Under the pieces are notes generated by a model, which saw only the letters and a program-made list of their open reading frames with translations, ran no database searches and was not told the origin of the DNA. Shown one piece after another: positions 1 through 9,918 of a stretch of 64,000 bases of DNA. Location of the stretch: contig JANOJL010000058.1 of the NCBI GenBank assembly GCA_031418715.1, positions 22,122-86,121 of the forward strand, written 5' to 3'. The DNA is from JANMDU01 sp031418715. GTDB taxonomy: Bacteria > Pseudomonadota > Gammaproteobacteria > Burkholderiales > Burkholderiaceae_C. Each line of letters opens with the position of its first letter. The stretch's first letter is position 1. Made by a program: the position numbers and the translations under genes.

Positions 1-1778
1 TCAAACGCGGCGATAAGATTGCCAAAGGCGATGTGGTGGCTGACGGTGCATCGACGGACTTGGGCGAGCTCGCTCTCGGTCAAAACATGCTCGTTGCCTT
101 CATGCCTTGGAACGGCTACAACTTCGAAGATTCGATCTTGATCAGTGAGCGTGTGGTGGCCGAAGATCGCTACACCTCGATCCATATCGAAGAACTCGTC
201 GTCATGGCGCGTGACACCAAGCTCGGCTCAGAAGAGATCACTCGCGATATTCCCAATTTGTCTGAGCAGCAGCTCAATCGCTTGGACGAGTCCGGCATCA
301 TCTACGTGGGCGCAGAAGTGCACCCTGGCGATACGCTGGTTGGCAAAGTCACACCCAAAGGTGAGACCACGCTCACACCCGAAGAAAAATTATTGCGCGC
401 CATCTTCGGCGAAAAAGCCAGCGATGTGAAAGACACCTCGCTGCGCGTCGATCAGGGCAGCTCTGGCATAGTGATTGATGTACAGGTCTTCACTCGTGAA
501 GGTATTGTGCGCGACAAGCGTGCTCAGCAGATCATTGACGATGAGCTCAAGCGCTTCCGTTTGGATTTGAACGATCAGTTGCGTATTGTTGAAGCCGACG
601 CGTTTGACCGTATTGAGAAACTACTTCATGGCAAAGTCGCCAATGGTGGGCCTCAGAAGCTGGCCAAAGGCAGCAAAATCGACAAGGCTTACATGGCTTC
701 GGTGGAGAAATACCACTGGTTTGACATTCGTCCTGCGGATGAAGATGTGGCCGCTCAACTCGAATCGATTAAAAATTCGATTGAGCAACAGCGTCACAGT
801 TTTGATCTGGCCTTTGAAGAAAAGCGTAAGAAACTCACGCAAGGCGATGAGCTGCCAGCAGGCGTGCTCAAGATGGTCAAGGTCTACCTGGCTGTGAAGC
901 GTCGCTTGCAGCCCGGTGACAAGATGGCGGGTCGTCACGGCAACAAAGGTGTGGTCTCCAAAATTGTTCCTGTCGAAGACATGCCCTACATGGCCGACGG
1001 TACGCCTTGCGATATCGTACTTAACCCGTTGGGCGTGCCTTCGCGCATGAACGTGGGGCAGGTACTGGAAGTGCATTTGGGCTGGGCGGGCAAAGGTATC
1101 GGCCAACGCATTGCCGACATGCTTCAAGCAGAAGCCAAAGCGGCTGAGCTGCGCAAGTACATGGAAGGTTTCTACAACGCTTCTGGTCGCAAAGAGGATC
1201 TGTCCAAGATCTCTGATGACAATGTCGTTGAAATGGCGAAAAACCTGTCGAGTGGTGCAACATTTGCAACTCCAGTGTTTGATGGCGCAGCTGAAGAAGA
1301 CATCCGCGCAATGCTCAAACTGGCTTACCCAGATGACATTGCAAAGATCAAAGGCTTGACAGATACCCGCACTCAGGCCTATTTGTCCGATGGCCGTACT
1401 GGGGAGCGCTTTGAGCGCCCAACCACAGTGGGCTACATGCATGTCTTGAAGTTGCATCATTTGGTCGACGACAAGATGCACGCCCGCTCTACAGGCCCTT
1501 ACAGCTTGGTTACGCAGCAACCGCTGGGTGGCAAGGCACAGTTTGGTGGCCAGCGATTCGGTGAGATGGAAGTGTGGGCACTCAAAGCCTATGGCGCCTC
1601 CTACACACTGCAAGAGATGTTAACTGTCAAGTCCGACGACGTGCAAGGCCGTACCAAGGTGTATGAAAGCATCGTTAAGGGCGAGCACACCATCCAGGCT
1701 GGCATGCCTGAGTCGTTCAATGTGTTGGTCAAGGAAATTCGTTCCTTGGGCATTGACATTGAACTTGAGCGTAACTAA
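1..1778 (+). CDS. rpoB: RNA polymerase beta subunit, 3' part (5' end outside window)
   Basis: This is the C-terminal part (about 590 residues) of the beta subunit of DNA-dependent RNA polymerase, which forms one side of the active-site cleft with beta'. The frame is open from base 3, so the gene starts upstream of the window. The conserved block GDKMAGRHGNKGVVS is encoded at about 916-960 and the typical C-terminal clamp region with GGKAQFGGQRFGEMEVWAL at about 1525-1580. The protein ends LGIDIELERN. The rpoC gene follows after 19 bases, as expected for the conserved rpoBC operon. Nothing unusual is seen in the visible part. Confidence 0.98.
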   Translation, partial: KRGDKIAKGDVVADGASTDLGELALGQNMLVAFMPWNGYNFEDSILISERVVAEDRYTSIHIEELVVMARDTKLGSEEITRDIPNLSEQQLNRLDESGIIYVGAEVHPGDTLVGKVTPKGETTLTPEEKLLRAIFGEKASDVKDTSLRVDQGSSGIVIDVQVFTREGIVRDKRAQQIIDDELKRFRLDLNDQLRIVEADAFDRIEKLLHGKVANGGPQKLAKGSKIDKAYMASVEKYHWFDIRPADEDVAAQLESIKNSIEQQRHSFDLAFEEKRKKLTQGDELPAGVLKMVKVYLAVKRRLQPGDKMAGRHGNKGVVSKIVPVEDMPYMADGTPCDIVLNPLGVPSRMNVGQVLEVHLGWAGKGIGQRIADMLQAEAKAAELRKYMEGFYNASGRKEDLSKISDDNVVEMAKNLSSGATFATPVFDGAAEEDIRAMLKLAYPDDIAKIKGLTDTRTQAYLSDGRTGERFERPTTVGYMHVLKLHHLVDDKMHARSTGPYSLVTQQPLGGKAQFGGQRFGEMEVWALKAYGASYTLQEMLTVKSDDVQGRTKVYESIVKGEHTIQAGMPESFNVLVKEIRSLGIDIELERN

Positions 1779-1797
1779 TCGTAAAGGAACTGGAAAC

Positions 1798-4700
1798 ATG
1801 AAATCCTTACTCGACCTGTTCAAGCAGTTCACACCAGACGAACACTTCGATGCGATTCGCATCGGTATTGCATCGCCAGAAAAAATCCGTTCTTGGTCTT
1901 TTGGCGAAGTCAAAAAACCGGAAACCATCAATTACCGTACCTTCAAGCCTGAGCGTGATGGTCTTTTTTGCGCCAAGATTTTTGGCCCGATCAAAGACTA
2001 CGAATGCTTGTGCGGCAAATACAAGCGCCTCAAGCACCGTGGTGTGATTTGCGAGAAGTGCGGTGTTGAAGTCACACAAGCCAAAGTGCGCCGCGAGCGC
2101 ATGGGCCATATTGATTTAGCCGCACCTTGCGCCCACATCTGGTTCCTGAAATCCTTGCCATCGCGTTTGGGTTTGGTACTCGATATGACGCTGCGTGATA
2201 TCGAGCGCGTGCTCTACTTTGAAGCATATGTTGTCACAGACCCTGGCATGACGCCGCTGAAGAAATTCAGCATCATGACAGAAGACGACTACGATGCCAA
2301 ATTGCGCGAATACGGCGATGAATTCCAGGCCAAGATGGGCGCGGAAGGCATCAAAGAACTGCTGGCTGGTTTAGATCTCGATATTGAGATCGAGAAACTG
2401 CGCAATGACTTGACGGGTTCTGAAATCAAGATCAAGAAGAACGCCAAGCGCCTCAAGGTGCTCGAAGCATTCAGAAAATCTGGCATGAAGCCGCATTGGA
2501 TGATTCTTGAAGTGTTGCCCGTGTTGCCGCCTGATTTGCGCCCACTCGTGCCGCTCGACGGGGGTCGCTTTGCAACCTCGGATTTGAACGATCTGTATCG
2601 CCGCGTGATCAACCGCAACAGCCGCTTGCGCCGCCTTCTCGAACTCAAAGCGCCCGAGATCATCGCACGCAATGAGAAGCGCATGCTGCAAGAGTCGGTG
2701 GACAGTTTGCTCGACAACGGCCGCCGTGGCAAAGCCATGACGGGCGCCAACAAGCGTGCTCTCAAATCTTTGGCCGACATGATCAAAGGCAAGAGCGGTC
2801 GTTTCCGTCAGAACTTGCTGGGTAAGCGCGTGGACTACTCGGGTCGCTCTGTGATTACCGTGGGCCCAACGCTCAAGCTGCATCAGTGCGGTTTGCCAAA
2901 GCTGATGGCTTTGGAGCTGTTCAAGCCTTTCATCTTTGCTCAACTTGAGGCGCGTGGCATTGCCACCACCATCAAGGCTGCTAAGAAGGAAGTCGAAAGC
3001 GGTACGCCAGTGGTGTGGGACATTCTCGAAGAAGTGATTCGTGAGCATCCCGTTTTGCTGAACCGTGCTCCTACTTTACACCGCTTAGGCATTCAGGCCT
3101 TTGAGCCCATCTTGATCGAAGGCAAAGCGATTCAACTTCACCCGCTCGTTTGCTCGGCATTCAACGCCGACTTTGACGGTGACCAAATGGCTGTTCATAT
3201 TCCCCTGTCGGTGGAAGCGCAGATGGAGTGCCGCACTTTGATGTTGGCTTCCAACAACGTGCTGTTCCCTGCCTCGGGTGAGCCTTCCATCGTTCCTTCG
3301 CAAGACGTGGTGTTGGGTCTGTACTACGCCACACGCGAGCGTACCAACGCCATTGGCGAAGGCATGACGTTTACCGGGCTGGCTGAGTTGCAGCGCGCAC
3401 TGGACGCGAAAGCTGTGGAGATCACCGCGCGCGTGAACGTGCGTCTTGTTGAGTTTGCGAAAGACAAAGAAACTGGCGAGTTCACCAGCAGCGTCAAGCT
3501 GCGCTCCACCACGGTGGGGCGTGCTTTGCTAAGCGAAATTTTGCCTCTAGGCTTGCCTTTCGAGAACATTGACAAAGCACTCAAGAAGAAAGAAATTTCT
3601 CGCCTGATCAACACGTCTTTTCGCAAGTGCGGTTTGAAAGAGACGGTTGTGTTTGCCGATAAGCTGTTGCAAAGCGGTTTCCGCTTGGCCACGCGCGCCG
3701 GTATCTCCATTGCGATTGATGACATGCTGGTGCCCGCTGAGAAGCACACCATCATTGCGCGCGCTGAGAAGGAAGTCAAAGAGATTGCCAATCAGTACGC
3801 CTCGGGTTTGGTGACCGCGGGTGAGCGCTACAACAAAGTGGTGGACATCTGGGGCAAGGCCGGTGACGAAGTCTCCAAGGTCATGTATGCCAAATTGTCT
3901 AAGGAAATGACGATAGATCGCCACGGCAAAGAAGTCGAGCAAGAATCGTTCAATTCTATCTACATGATGGCTGACTCTGGTGCTCGCGGCTCTGCTGCGC
4001 AGATTCGCCAGGTGGCTGGCATGCGCGGTTTGATGGCCAAGCCAGATGGCTCGATTATTGAAACTCCTATCACGGCGAACTTCCGTGAAGGCTTGAATGT
4101 GTTGGAGTACTTTATCTCCACCCACGGAGCGCGTAAAGGCTTGGCAGATACCGCTTTGAAGACCGCGAACTCGGGCTACCTCACACGCCGCTTGGTGGAC
4201 GTGACGCAAGACCTCGTGGTGATCGAAGATGATTGCGGCACGCAAAATGGCCAAATCATGCGCGCGATTGTTGAGGGCGGTGAAACCATTGAATCACTGC
4301 GCGACCGCATCTTGGGCCGCACCGTGATTGATGACATCATCCATCCTGAAACTCGCGCGGTGATGATACCTTCTGGCTTTTTGTTGTCGGAAGACGAGAT
4401 CGATCTGATCGAAGCCTCCGGTGTTGATGAAGTCAAAGTTCGCACCGTGCTTAACTGCGAAACTCGCTTTGGCCTCTGCGCCAAGTGCTATGGCCGCGAT
4501 TTGGGCCGTGGCGGCTTGATCAACATGGGCGAAGCGGTCGGCGTGATCGCAGCTCAGTCGATTGGCGAACCCGGCACGCAGCTGACCATGCGCACCTTCC
4601 ACATCGGTGGTGCGGCATCGCGTGCAGCGGTGGCTTCCAGCGTGGAAGCCAAGAGTGCTGGCTCGATCGGCTTCAACAGCACGATGCGTTATGTGAGTAA

Positions 4701-6006
4701 CACCAAAGGCGAATTGGTGGTGATTTCTCGCTCTGGCGAGATCATCATTGCTGATGACAATGGCCGCGAGCGAGAGCGTCACAAAGTGCCTTATGGCGCG
4801 GTGTTGGCGATCAAAGCAGATCAAGCCATCAAAGCGGGCAAGATTTTGGCCAACTGGGATCCACTGACACGCCCTGTGATCACTGAGTTCGCAGGCAAGG
4901 CCAAATTCGAGAACGTCGAAGAGGGCCTCACGGTGGCTAAGCAGCTGGATGAAGTCACTGGCTTGTCCACCTTGGTTGTGATCGATCCGAAGCGCCGAGG
5001 AGCAACGAAAGTGGTGCGCCCACAGGTCAAGCTGATCGACGCTTCTGGCAAAGAAGTGAAGATTCCCGGCACCGATCACTCGGTGACGATTGGCTTCCAA
5101 ATCGGTGCTTTGATTCAGGTTCGCGACGGTCAAGACGTGGGACCAGGCGAGGTGCTCGCGCGTATTCCGGTCGAAGGCCAGAAGACGCGAGACATCACCG
5201 GCGGCTTGCCACGTGTGGCCGAGCTGTTTGAAGCCCGCACACCGAAAGACAAAGGTATTTTGGCTGAGATGACCGGCACGATCTCTTTTGGTAAGGAAAC
5301 CAAAGGCAAGGTTCGCTTGCAAATCACCGATCCAGAAGGCAAAGTCTGGGAAGAGTTGATTCCGAAAGAGAAGAATCTCTTGGTGCACGAAGGCCAAGTA
5401 GTGAACAAAGGTGAAAACATTGTGGACGGCCCAGCCGATCCGCAAGACATCTTGCGTCTCTTGGGCGTTGAAGAGCTCGCTCGCTATGTGGTGAACGAAG
5501 TGCAAGACGTGTATCGCTTGCAAGGCGTGAAGATCAACGACAAGCACATCGAGACGATTGTTCGTCAGATGCTGCGCCGTGTGGTGATCGATAACGTGGG
5601 TGATTCCAACTACATTGCTGGCGAACAGGTGGAGCGTTCTCAACTGTTTGATGTCAACGATGCATTGCGCGCCGATGGCAAACTGCCTGCGACCTACACC
5701 AACTTGCTGCTCGGTATCACCAAAGCATCTCTGTCAACGGATTCCTTTATTTCTGCTGCTTCCTTCCAGGAAACTACCCGTGTGCTCACCGAAGCTGCCA
5801 TCATGGGCAAGCGCGACGAGCTGCGCGGCTTGAAGGAAAACGTGATTGTGGGTCGCTTGGTGCCAGCCGGTACCGGCATGGCCTATCACAAGGCTCGCAA
5901 AGCCCGCGAAGCGATGGACGACGCCGAGCGCCGCGCCATTGCCGATGCGGAAGCGGCTGAGTTGGCAGATGCAACAGGTTCTGCTGAAGCCAGCGAAACT
6001 GCGTAA
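1798..6006 (+). CDS. rpoC: RNA polymerase beta' subunit
   Basis: This is the beta' subunit of RNA polymerase, 1402 residues, which carries the catalytic magnesium. The start at 1798 (MKSLLDLFKQ) is chosen because AAAGGAAC lies just upstream and the family starts here; the frame is open further upstream inside rpoB. Zinc ligands C70, C72, C85 and C88 are visible. The catalytic NADFDGD motif places the metal-binding aspartates at D458, D460 and D462. The second zinc site CETRFGLCAKCYG lies near 4456-4495. The C-terminal tail is acidic and alanine-rich. The gene is co-transcribed with rpoB and is followed by a strong terminator. Confidence 0.98.
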   Translation: MKSLLDLFKQFTPDEHFDAIRIGIASPEKIRSWSFGEVKKPETINYRTFKPERDGLFCAKIFGPIKDYECLCGKYKRLKHRGVICEKCGVEVTQAKVRRERMGHIDLAAPCAHIWFLKSLPSRLGLVLDMTLRDIERVLYFEAYVVTDPGMTPLKKFSIMTEDDYDAKLREYGDEFQAKMGAEGIKELLAGLDLDIEIEKLRNDLTGSEIKIKKNAKRLKVLEAFRKSGMKPHWMILEVLPVLPPDLRPLVPLDGGRFATSDLNDLYRRVINRNSRLRRLLELKAPEIIARNEKRMLQESVDSLLDNGRRGKAMTGANKRALKSLADMIKGKSGRFRQNLLGKRVDYSGRSVITVGPTLKLHQCGLPKLMALELFKPFIFAQLEARGIATTIKAAKKEVESGTPVVWDILEEVIREHPVLLNRAPTLHRLGIQAFEPILIEGKAIQLHPLVCSAFNADFDGDQMAVHIPLSVEAQMECRTLMLASNNVLFPASGEPSIVPSQDVVLGLYYATRERTNAIGEGMTFTGLAELQRALDAKAVEITARVNVRLVEFAKDKETGEFTSSVKLRSTTVGRALLSEILPLGLPFENIDKALKKKEISRLINTSFRKCGLKETVVFADKLLQSGFRLATRAGISIAIDDMLVPAEKHTIIARAEKEVKEIANQYASGLVTAGERYNKVVDIWGKAGDEVSKVMYAKLSKEMTIDRHGKEVEQESFNSIYMMADSGARGSAAQIRQVAGMRGLMAKPDGSIIETPITANFREGLNVLEYFISTHGARKGLADTALKTANSGYLTRRLVDVTQDLVVIEDDCGTQNGQIMRAIVEGGETIESLRDRILGRTVIDDIIHPETRAVMIPSGFLLSEDEIDLIEASGVDEVKVRTVLNCETRFGLCAKCYGRDLGRGGLINMGEAVGVIAAQSIGEPGTQLTMRTFHIGGAASRAAVASSVEAKSAGSIGFNSTMRYVSNTKGELVVISRSGEIIIADDNGRERERHKVPYGAVLAIKADQAIKAGKILANWDPLTRPVITEFAGKAKFENVEEGLTVAKQLDEVTGLSTLVVIDPKRRGATKVVRPQVKLIDASGKEVKIPGTDHSVTIGFQIGALIQVRDGQDVGPGEVLARIPVEGQKTRDITGGLPRVAELFEARTPKDKGILAEMTGTISFGKETKGKVRLQITDPEGKVWEELIPKEKNLLVHEGQVVNKGENIVDGPADPQDILRLLGVEELARYVVNEVQDVYRLQGVKINDKHIETIVRQMLRRVVIDNVGDSNYIAGEQVERSQLFDVNDALRADGKLPATYTNLLLGITKASLSTDSFISAASFQETTRVLTEAAIMGKRDELRGLKENVIVGRLVPAGTGMAYHKARKAREAMDDAERRAIADAEAAELADATGSAEASETA

Positions 6007-6017
6007 ACTTGAGAAAG

Positions 6018-6092
6018 GCTGTGTGCAGCATTGCTACACACAGCAAGTCTCTGATCTAGCGACTTGGATTGAATCCAAGTCGCTATTTTTTT
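6018..6092 (+). terminator. Double-hairpin Rho-independent terminator of rpoBC
   Basis: Two hairpins follow rpoC. The first pairs GCTGTGTG (6018-6025) with CACACAGC (6037-6044). The second is a perfect 13-bp stem, AGCGACTTGGATT (6058-6070) with its complement at 6072-6084, a one-base loop, and then ATTTTTTTG. The second has the classic stem plus T-run form of an intrinsic terminator. It also separates rpoC from the convergent glnD gene. Confidence 0.9.
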
Positions 6093-6104
6093 GTGAGCAC
6101 TCTG

Positions 6105-6150
6105 CGCAAGTTCTGTAACGGCTAGAGGCCGATTTGGCTTAAAAAATCGC
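6105..6150 (-). repeat. Partial copy of the dispersed 45-bp repeat (reverse orientation)
   Basis: The stretch containing TGTAACGGCTAGAGGC and GGCTTAAAAAA resembles the distal part of reverse-oriented copies at 33613 and 61783 (TATAACGGG ... GCTTAAAAA). It lacks the AT-rich palindromic end, so it is a partial or decayed copy. It lies between the rpoC terminator and the end of glnD. Confidence 0.45.
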
Positions 6151-6200
6151 TCCTGCCTGCTCAGACGTGAATCTGTTGCAATGCACGCGAACAAGAGTGA

Positions 6201-8849
6201 TCAACTACCCAAGGCTTCGAGCAACTCCGTCTCAATTTCAATTTGCTTCTTGTTGTGTTGTAGCTCTGCGCCATCGATCAGGAAGTTGTCTTCCACACGT
6301 TCGCCCAGCGTCATGATTTTTGCGAGCTGCAAATTGATGTGGTGCTTGGCGAGCACACGTGCGATACGGTAAAGTAAACCGCTACGATCTGAACAGCTTA
6401 CGCTGAGCAGCCAGCGCTGCGCTTTTTCATCGGGTGCGAGGCTCACGCGTGGCGCGATCGGAAAACTCTTCGCCCGGCGCGAGACGCGAGCTTTGGCAGG
6501 TGCTGGCAGCTCGCCTTGCGAGGCAAGCGTGCGCGGCAGCTCGCTTTCAATCATTTGCATCAGCTCACGATGATGCTCCTGCAAGGCATCGCTCACCACT
6601 TGAAAGGTGTCAATCGCATAACCGTTTTGTGCGGTGTGGATGCGCGCATCGAGAATAGAAAAACCTTCGCTGTCAAAAAATCCGCAAATCCGCGCAAACA
6701 AATCGGGCTGATCGGGTGTGTACACCAGCACCTGAATGCCTTCGCCGACAGGTGATAGGCGAGAGCGTACGGTGGCTTGTTTTCTTGGACCATTTTGGCT
6801 ACTAGCCATTATAGAATCTACATTGTTTGCTATTAATTTGCTAGTGTTATTGGTCTCGACATGACGCGAGAGCTGGCGCGCATGCCAAGCAATGTCGTTG
6901 GCATCGTGGCGCATGAAGTAGCTCACATCAAGCGTGTTCCAAAGCGCTTTCTCCGCTTCATGGGGCAGGGCATGCAGCGCGAGTTTTTGCAACGCTTCGG
7001 TTTTGCGCGCTTGTACTTCAGCGCTCGCATCAGGCGCGCGGCCCCCCAATGTGCGTAATGTGAGGCGATACAGGTCTTCCAGTAGCTTGCCTTTCCAAGC
7101 GTTCCATACTTTAGGCGACGTGCCGCGAATATCAGCCACCGTCAGCAGATACAGCGCCGTCAAGTTGCGCTCATTCCCTACGCGCAGTGCAAAAGCAGCA
7201 ATCACATCCGGATCGCTCAAATCTTGCTTCTGCGCCACCGAGCTCATGATGAGATGATGTTGCACAAGAAATGCAATCAACTGAGTCTCGGGTTTTTCAA
7301 TACCGTGTTGCCGGCAAAAGCTACGCACCTCTAGCGTGCCCAGATCAGAGTGATCGCCGCCTCGGCCTTTCGCAATGTCGTGAAACAGCGCTGCAGCATA
7401 CAAAATCCAAGGCTTGTCCCATCCAGCAGCGAGTTGGCTGCAAAACGGATACTCATGCACATGCTCAGCCATGAAGAAGCGCCGAACATTGCGTAGCACC
7501 ATCAAAATATGCTGATCTACGGTGTACACATGAAACAGGTCATGCTGCATTTGCCCCACGATGCGGCGAAACACCCACAGATAGCGCCCTAGCACCGAGG
7601 TTTGGTTCATCAAGCGTGCGGCATGTGTGATGCCTTGCGGCGACTGCAAAATGCGCAAAAACATCGCACGATTGACTGGGTCTTTGCGAAATTCGCCATT
7701 CATGATGCTGCGTGCGTTGTACAGCGCACGCAAGGTTCGCGCAGACAAACCTTTCACGCCCACCGTGGTTTGATAGACGTGAAACGTCTCCAAAATTGAA
7801 TGCGGGTTCCTCAAAAAAACATCGTCGCTACTAACCTCGATCATGCCCGCTTTGTCATAAAAGCGTTCATTGATCATGCGCATCGTCTGCGTCTGCGGAA
7901 ATAAACGCTCTTCAATGTTCAGCAGCAAAATTTGCGACAACTGCGTCACCGCCTTGGCTGCCCAATAATAGCTTTTCATGAGCTTTTCACTGGCTTGGCG
8001 TTGCGACTGATGTTCCCCAGTCGCTGAGTAGCCAAAGCTCATCGCCACCGCATGTTGCAGGTCAAACACCAAACGATCTTCGCGTCGCCCAGCAGCGATG
8101 TGCAGGCGTGCACGCACGAGGGAGAGCAGCGCTTCATTGCGCTTTAATTCGCGCACCTCGCGCAGAGTGGCCAAGCCTTTGCGACCCAGATCATCCCAGC
8201 TGCTGCCCAAGTTCGAGGCTCTAGCCAGCCACAGGATCAACTGCAAATCGCGCAAGCCGCCGGGGGATTCTTTGCAGTTGGGCTCCAAAGAATACGGTGT
8301 GTCTTCAAATTTGGTGTGGCGCTGGCGCATCTCCAAAGTTTTTGCAGTGAAGAAGGCTTGCGGGTCAAGCGCAGTTTGGTAGCTGCGCCAAAATTCTTTG
8401 TACAAGCGCGCTGAGCCTGTGATCCAGCGTGATTCGAGAAGACTGGTTTGGACGGTGACATCCTTTTCAGCTTCGCTCAAGCATTCGTTCACTGTGCGCA
8501 CACTCGAACCAATCTCCAAACCTGCATCCCAGCAGCCGGTGATGAAGTTGCTCGCACTGTTTTTGAAAGCCTCATCCGCATCGGCATCCATGCCATCAGG
8601 CAGCAAAATCAACACATCAATATCGGAATGCGGAAACAATTCCCCTCGGCCATAGCCGCCCACAGCCAGCAAAGAAATCGCGCTAGAAAATCCTGCTAAG
8701 GCCCAAAGCTGCATCAGCGCTTGGTCGGCTGCTGCGCTGAGTTCACGCAGCTGGCGCTTGACGCTGCGCGTTGAGGCCAACGTGGCAGCGATTTGTACCA
8801 GTACCCGCTCTTTCTCAGAGCGAAACATGCTGTCAGCCGTTATATTCAT
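6201..8849 (-). CDS. glnD: [Protein-PII] uridylyltransferase/uridylyl-removing enzyme
   Basis: GlnD senses glutamine and uridylylates or deuridylylates PII, which controls nitrogen assimilation. The 882-residue product has the nucleotidyltransferase motif GGYGRGELFPHSDIDVLIL (residues 64-82, metal aspartates D76 and D78), an HD domain with H490-D491 in LFHDIAKGRGGDHS, and two C-terminal ACT domains (about 695-765 and 800-875). A copy of the dispersed repeat is translated in frame at about residues 669-683, between the HD and first ACT domains, adding an Asn/Ser-rich linker. The first codons also overlap another repeat copy, so M8 (start at 8828, MFRSEKERV) is an alternative start. It lies downstream of map on the same strand. 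Confidence 0.95.
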   Translation of the reverse strand: MNITADSMFRSEKERVLVQIAATLASTRSVKRQLRELSAAADQALMQLWALAGFSSAISLLAVGGYGRGELFPHSDIDVLILLPDGMDADADEAFKNSASNFITGCWDAGLEIGSSVRTVNECLSEAEKDVTVQTSLLESRWITGSARLYKEFWRSYQTALDPQAFFTAKTLEMRQRHTKFEDTPYSLEPNCKESPGGLRDLQLILWLARASNLGSSWDDLGRKGLATLREVRELKRNEALLSLVRARLHIAAGRREDRLVFDLQHAVAMSFGYSATGEHQSQRQASEKLMKSYYWAAKAVTQLSQILLLNIEERLFPQTQTMRMINERFYDKAGMIEVSSDDVFLRNPHSILETFHVYQTTVGVKGLSARTLRALYNARSIMNGEFRKDPVNRAMFLRILQSPQGITHAARLMNQTSVLGRYLWVFRRIVGQMQHDLFHVYTVDQHILMVLRNVRRFFMAEHVHEYPFCSQLAAGWDKPWILYAAALFHDIAKGRGGDHSDLGTLEVRSFCRQHGIEKPETQLIAFLVQHHLIMSSVAQKQDLSDPDVIAAFALRVGNERNLTALYLLTVADIRGTSPKVWNAWKGKLLEDLYRLTLRTLGGRAPDASAEVQARKTEALQKLALHALPHEAEKALWNTLDVSYFMRHDANDIAWHARQLSRHVETNNTSKLIANNVDSIMASSQNGPRKQATVRSRLSPVGEGIQVLVYTPDQPDLFARICGFFDSEGFSILDARIHTAQNGYAIDTFQVVSDALQEHHRELMQMIESELPRTLASQGELPAPAKARVSRRAKSFPIAPRVSLAPDEKAQRWLLSVSCSDRSGLLYRIARVLAKHHINLQLAKIMTLGERVEDNFLIDGAELQHNKKQIEIETELLEALGS
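6803..6844 (+). repeat. Dispersed 45-bp repeat, copy inside glnD coding sequence
   Basis: The sequence begins TAGCCATTATAGAATCTAC and ends TGCTATTAATTTGCTAG, matching the intergenic copies at 40067 and 41316 with a diverged centre. It is read in frame on the minus strand as part of GlnD (residues around SKLIANNVDSIMA). Its presence in a usually short interdomain linker suggests insertion of the element without loss of frame. Confidence 0.75.
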
Positions 8850-8875
8850 TGTGCAGAGTGATCACTAATTAATAG
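8834..8875 (+). repeat. Dispersed 45-bp repeat overlapping the glnD start codon
   Basis: The sequence runs from CAGCCGTTATA through GTGCAGAGTG to TAATTAATAG. The glnD start codon (minus strand, 8847-8849) lies inside it, so the first residues MNITAD are repeat-derived if that start is used. It occupies about half of the 83-bp gap between map and glnD. Confidence 0.75.
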
Positions 8876-8932
8876 CAACGTAAATACGATCGCATCATTC
8901 AAAACTGGATGCGCGCAGGCTTGCCGCTACGC

Positions 8933-9754
8933 TCAGCTCACGGCTGAGCCAGCCGCCTGTACCCATTCTGGCGGTGGCGGTGTACCGGAAGAGACCGTCA
9001 TCAATTCGTAGCCCGTCTCCGTCACGAGCACGGTGTGTTCCCATTGTGCAGAGAGTGAATGGTCTTTCGTCACAATGGTCCAGCCATCACCCAGTTCGCG
9101 GATGTCTTTTCGGCCCATATTGATCATTGGCTCGACGGTAAATACCATACCGGCCACGATGTCTTCGCCCGTACCGGCTTTGCCGTAATGCAAAACCTGC
9201 GGCTCTTCGTGAAACTTTTGTCCAATCCCGTGGCCACAAAACTCGCGCACCACGCTGTAGCCCTGGCTTTCGGCGTAGCGCTGAATCGCAGCACCCACAT
9301 CGCCCATCTTCGCACCATGCTTGACCTGCGTAATGCCCTTCCACATGCATTCATAAGTGACAGCGCAAAGCCGCTTGGCAAAAGGCGAAGCCTCGCCCAC
9401 CAAATACATGCGGCTCGTGTCGCCATGCCAGCCGTCTTTGATCACGGTGACATCAATGTTGATGATGTCACCCTTCTTCAATACCTTGTCACTCGGAATG
9501 CCGTGGCACACCACATGGTTCACTGACGTGCAGATCGCCCCCGGAAACGGTGGATACCCCGGCGGGGCGTAGCCCACCGTGGCCGATGTACAGCCTTGCA
9601 CATTGATGATGAAATCCAGCGCCAGCTTGTCCAGCGCCAGTGTCGTCACGCCCGGTTTCACATGTGGCGTGAGGTAGTCCAGCACCTCAGATGCCAGTTT
9701 GCCAGCGAGGCGCATGCCTTGGGCATCTTTTTGATCTTTGAAAGTAATACTCAT
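8933..9754 (-). CDS. map: Type I methionine aminopeptidase
   Basis: This enzyme removes the initiator methionine from nascent proteins. The 273-residue product starts MSITFKDQKDAQGMRLAG, which matches the family N terminus; the frame is open for 25 more codons upstream but these do not look conserved. Metal-binding and substrate residues are visible in VCHGIPSDKVLKKGDIINIDV, HGDTSRMY, GHGIGQKFHEEP and VFTVEPMIN. The C terminus carries a short Pro-rich tail. It lies just upstream of glnD on the same strand and diverges from the quorum-sensing synthase gene. Confidence 0.95.
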   Translation of the reverse strand: MSITFKDQKDAQGMRLAGKLASEVLDYLTPHVKPGVTTLALDKLALDFIINVQGCTSATVGYAPPGYPPFPGAICTSVNHVVCHGIPSDKVLKKGDIINIDVTVIKDGWHGDTSRMYLVGEASPFAKRLCAVTYECMWKGITQVKHGAKMGDVGAAIQRYAESQGYSVVREFCGHGIGQKFHEEPQVLHYGKAGTGEDIVAGMVFTVEPMINMGRKDIRELGDGWTIVTKDHSLSAQWEHTVLVTETGYELMTVSSGTPPPPEWVQAAGSAVS

Positions 9755-9918
9755 ATTTTTAATCCAATGCGAATTATCCCCGCTTTGCCGTTGCCTGCCC
9801 TTGGTTGCTTGCTCTATGTTTGAATTCACAGTAGAAATGTCAAAAATTAGATAATTTTGTTAAAAATGACTGTCAGATTTACCGGGTCTTACAACCTCGG
9901 AGACCTCTCTTTCGCTGC

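Noticed and set aside
621..1613. Antisense frame of 330 codons opposite rpoB
   Set aside because: Same reason: fully inside rpoB, His-rich translation, no family resemblance.
4294..5643. Long antisense frame of 449 codons opposite rpoC
   Set aside because: It lies entirely inside a clearly conserved gene, has an unusual His/Gln-rich composition and no recognisable family; it is a by-product of codon bias.
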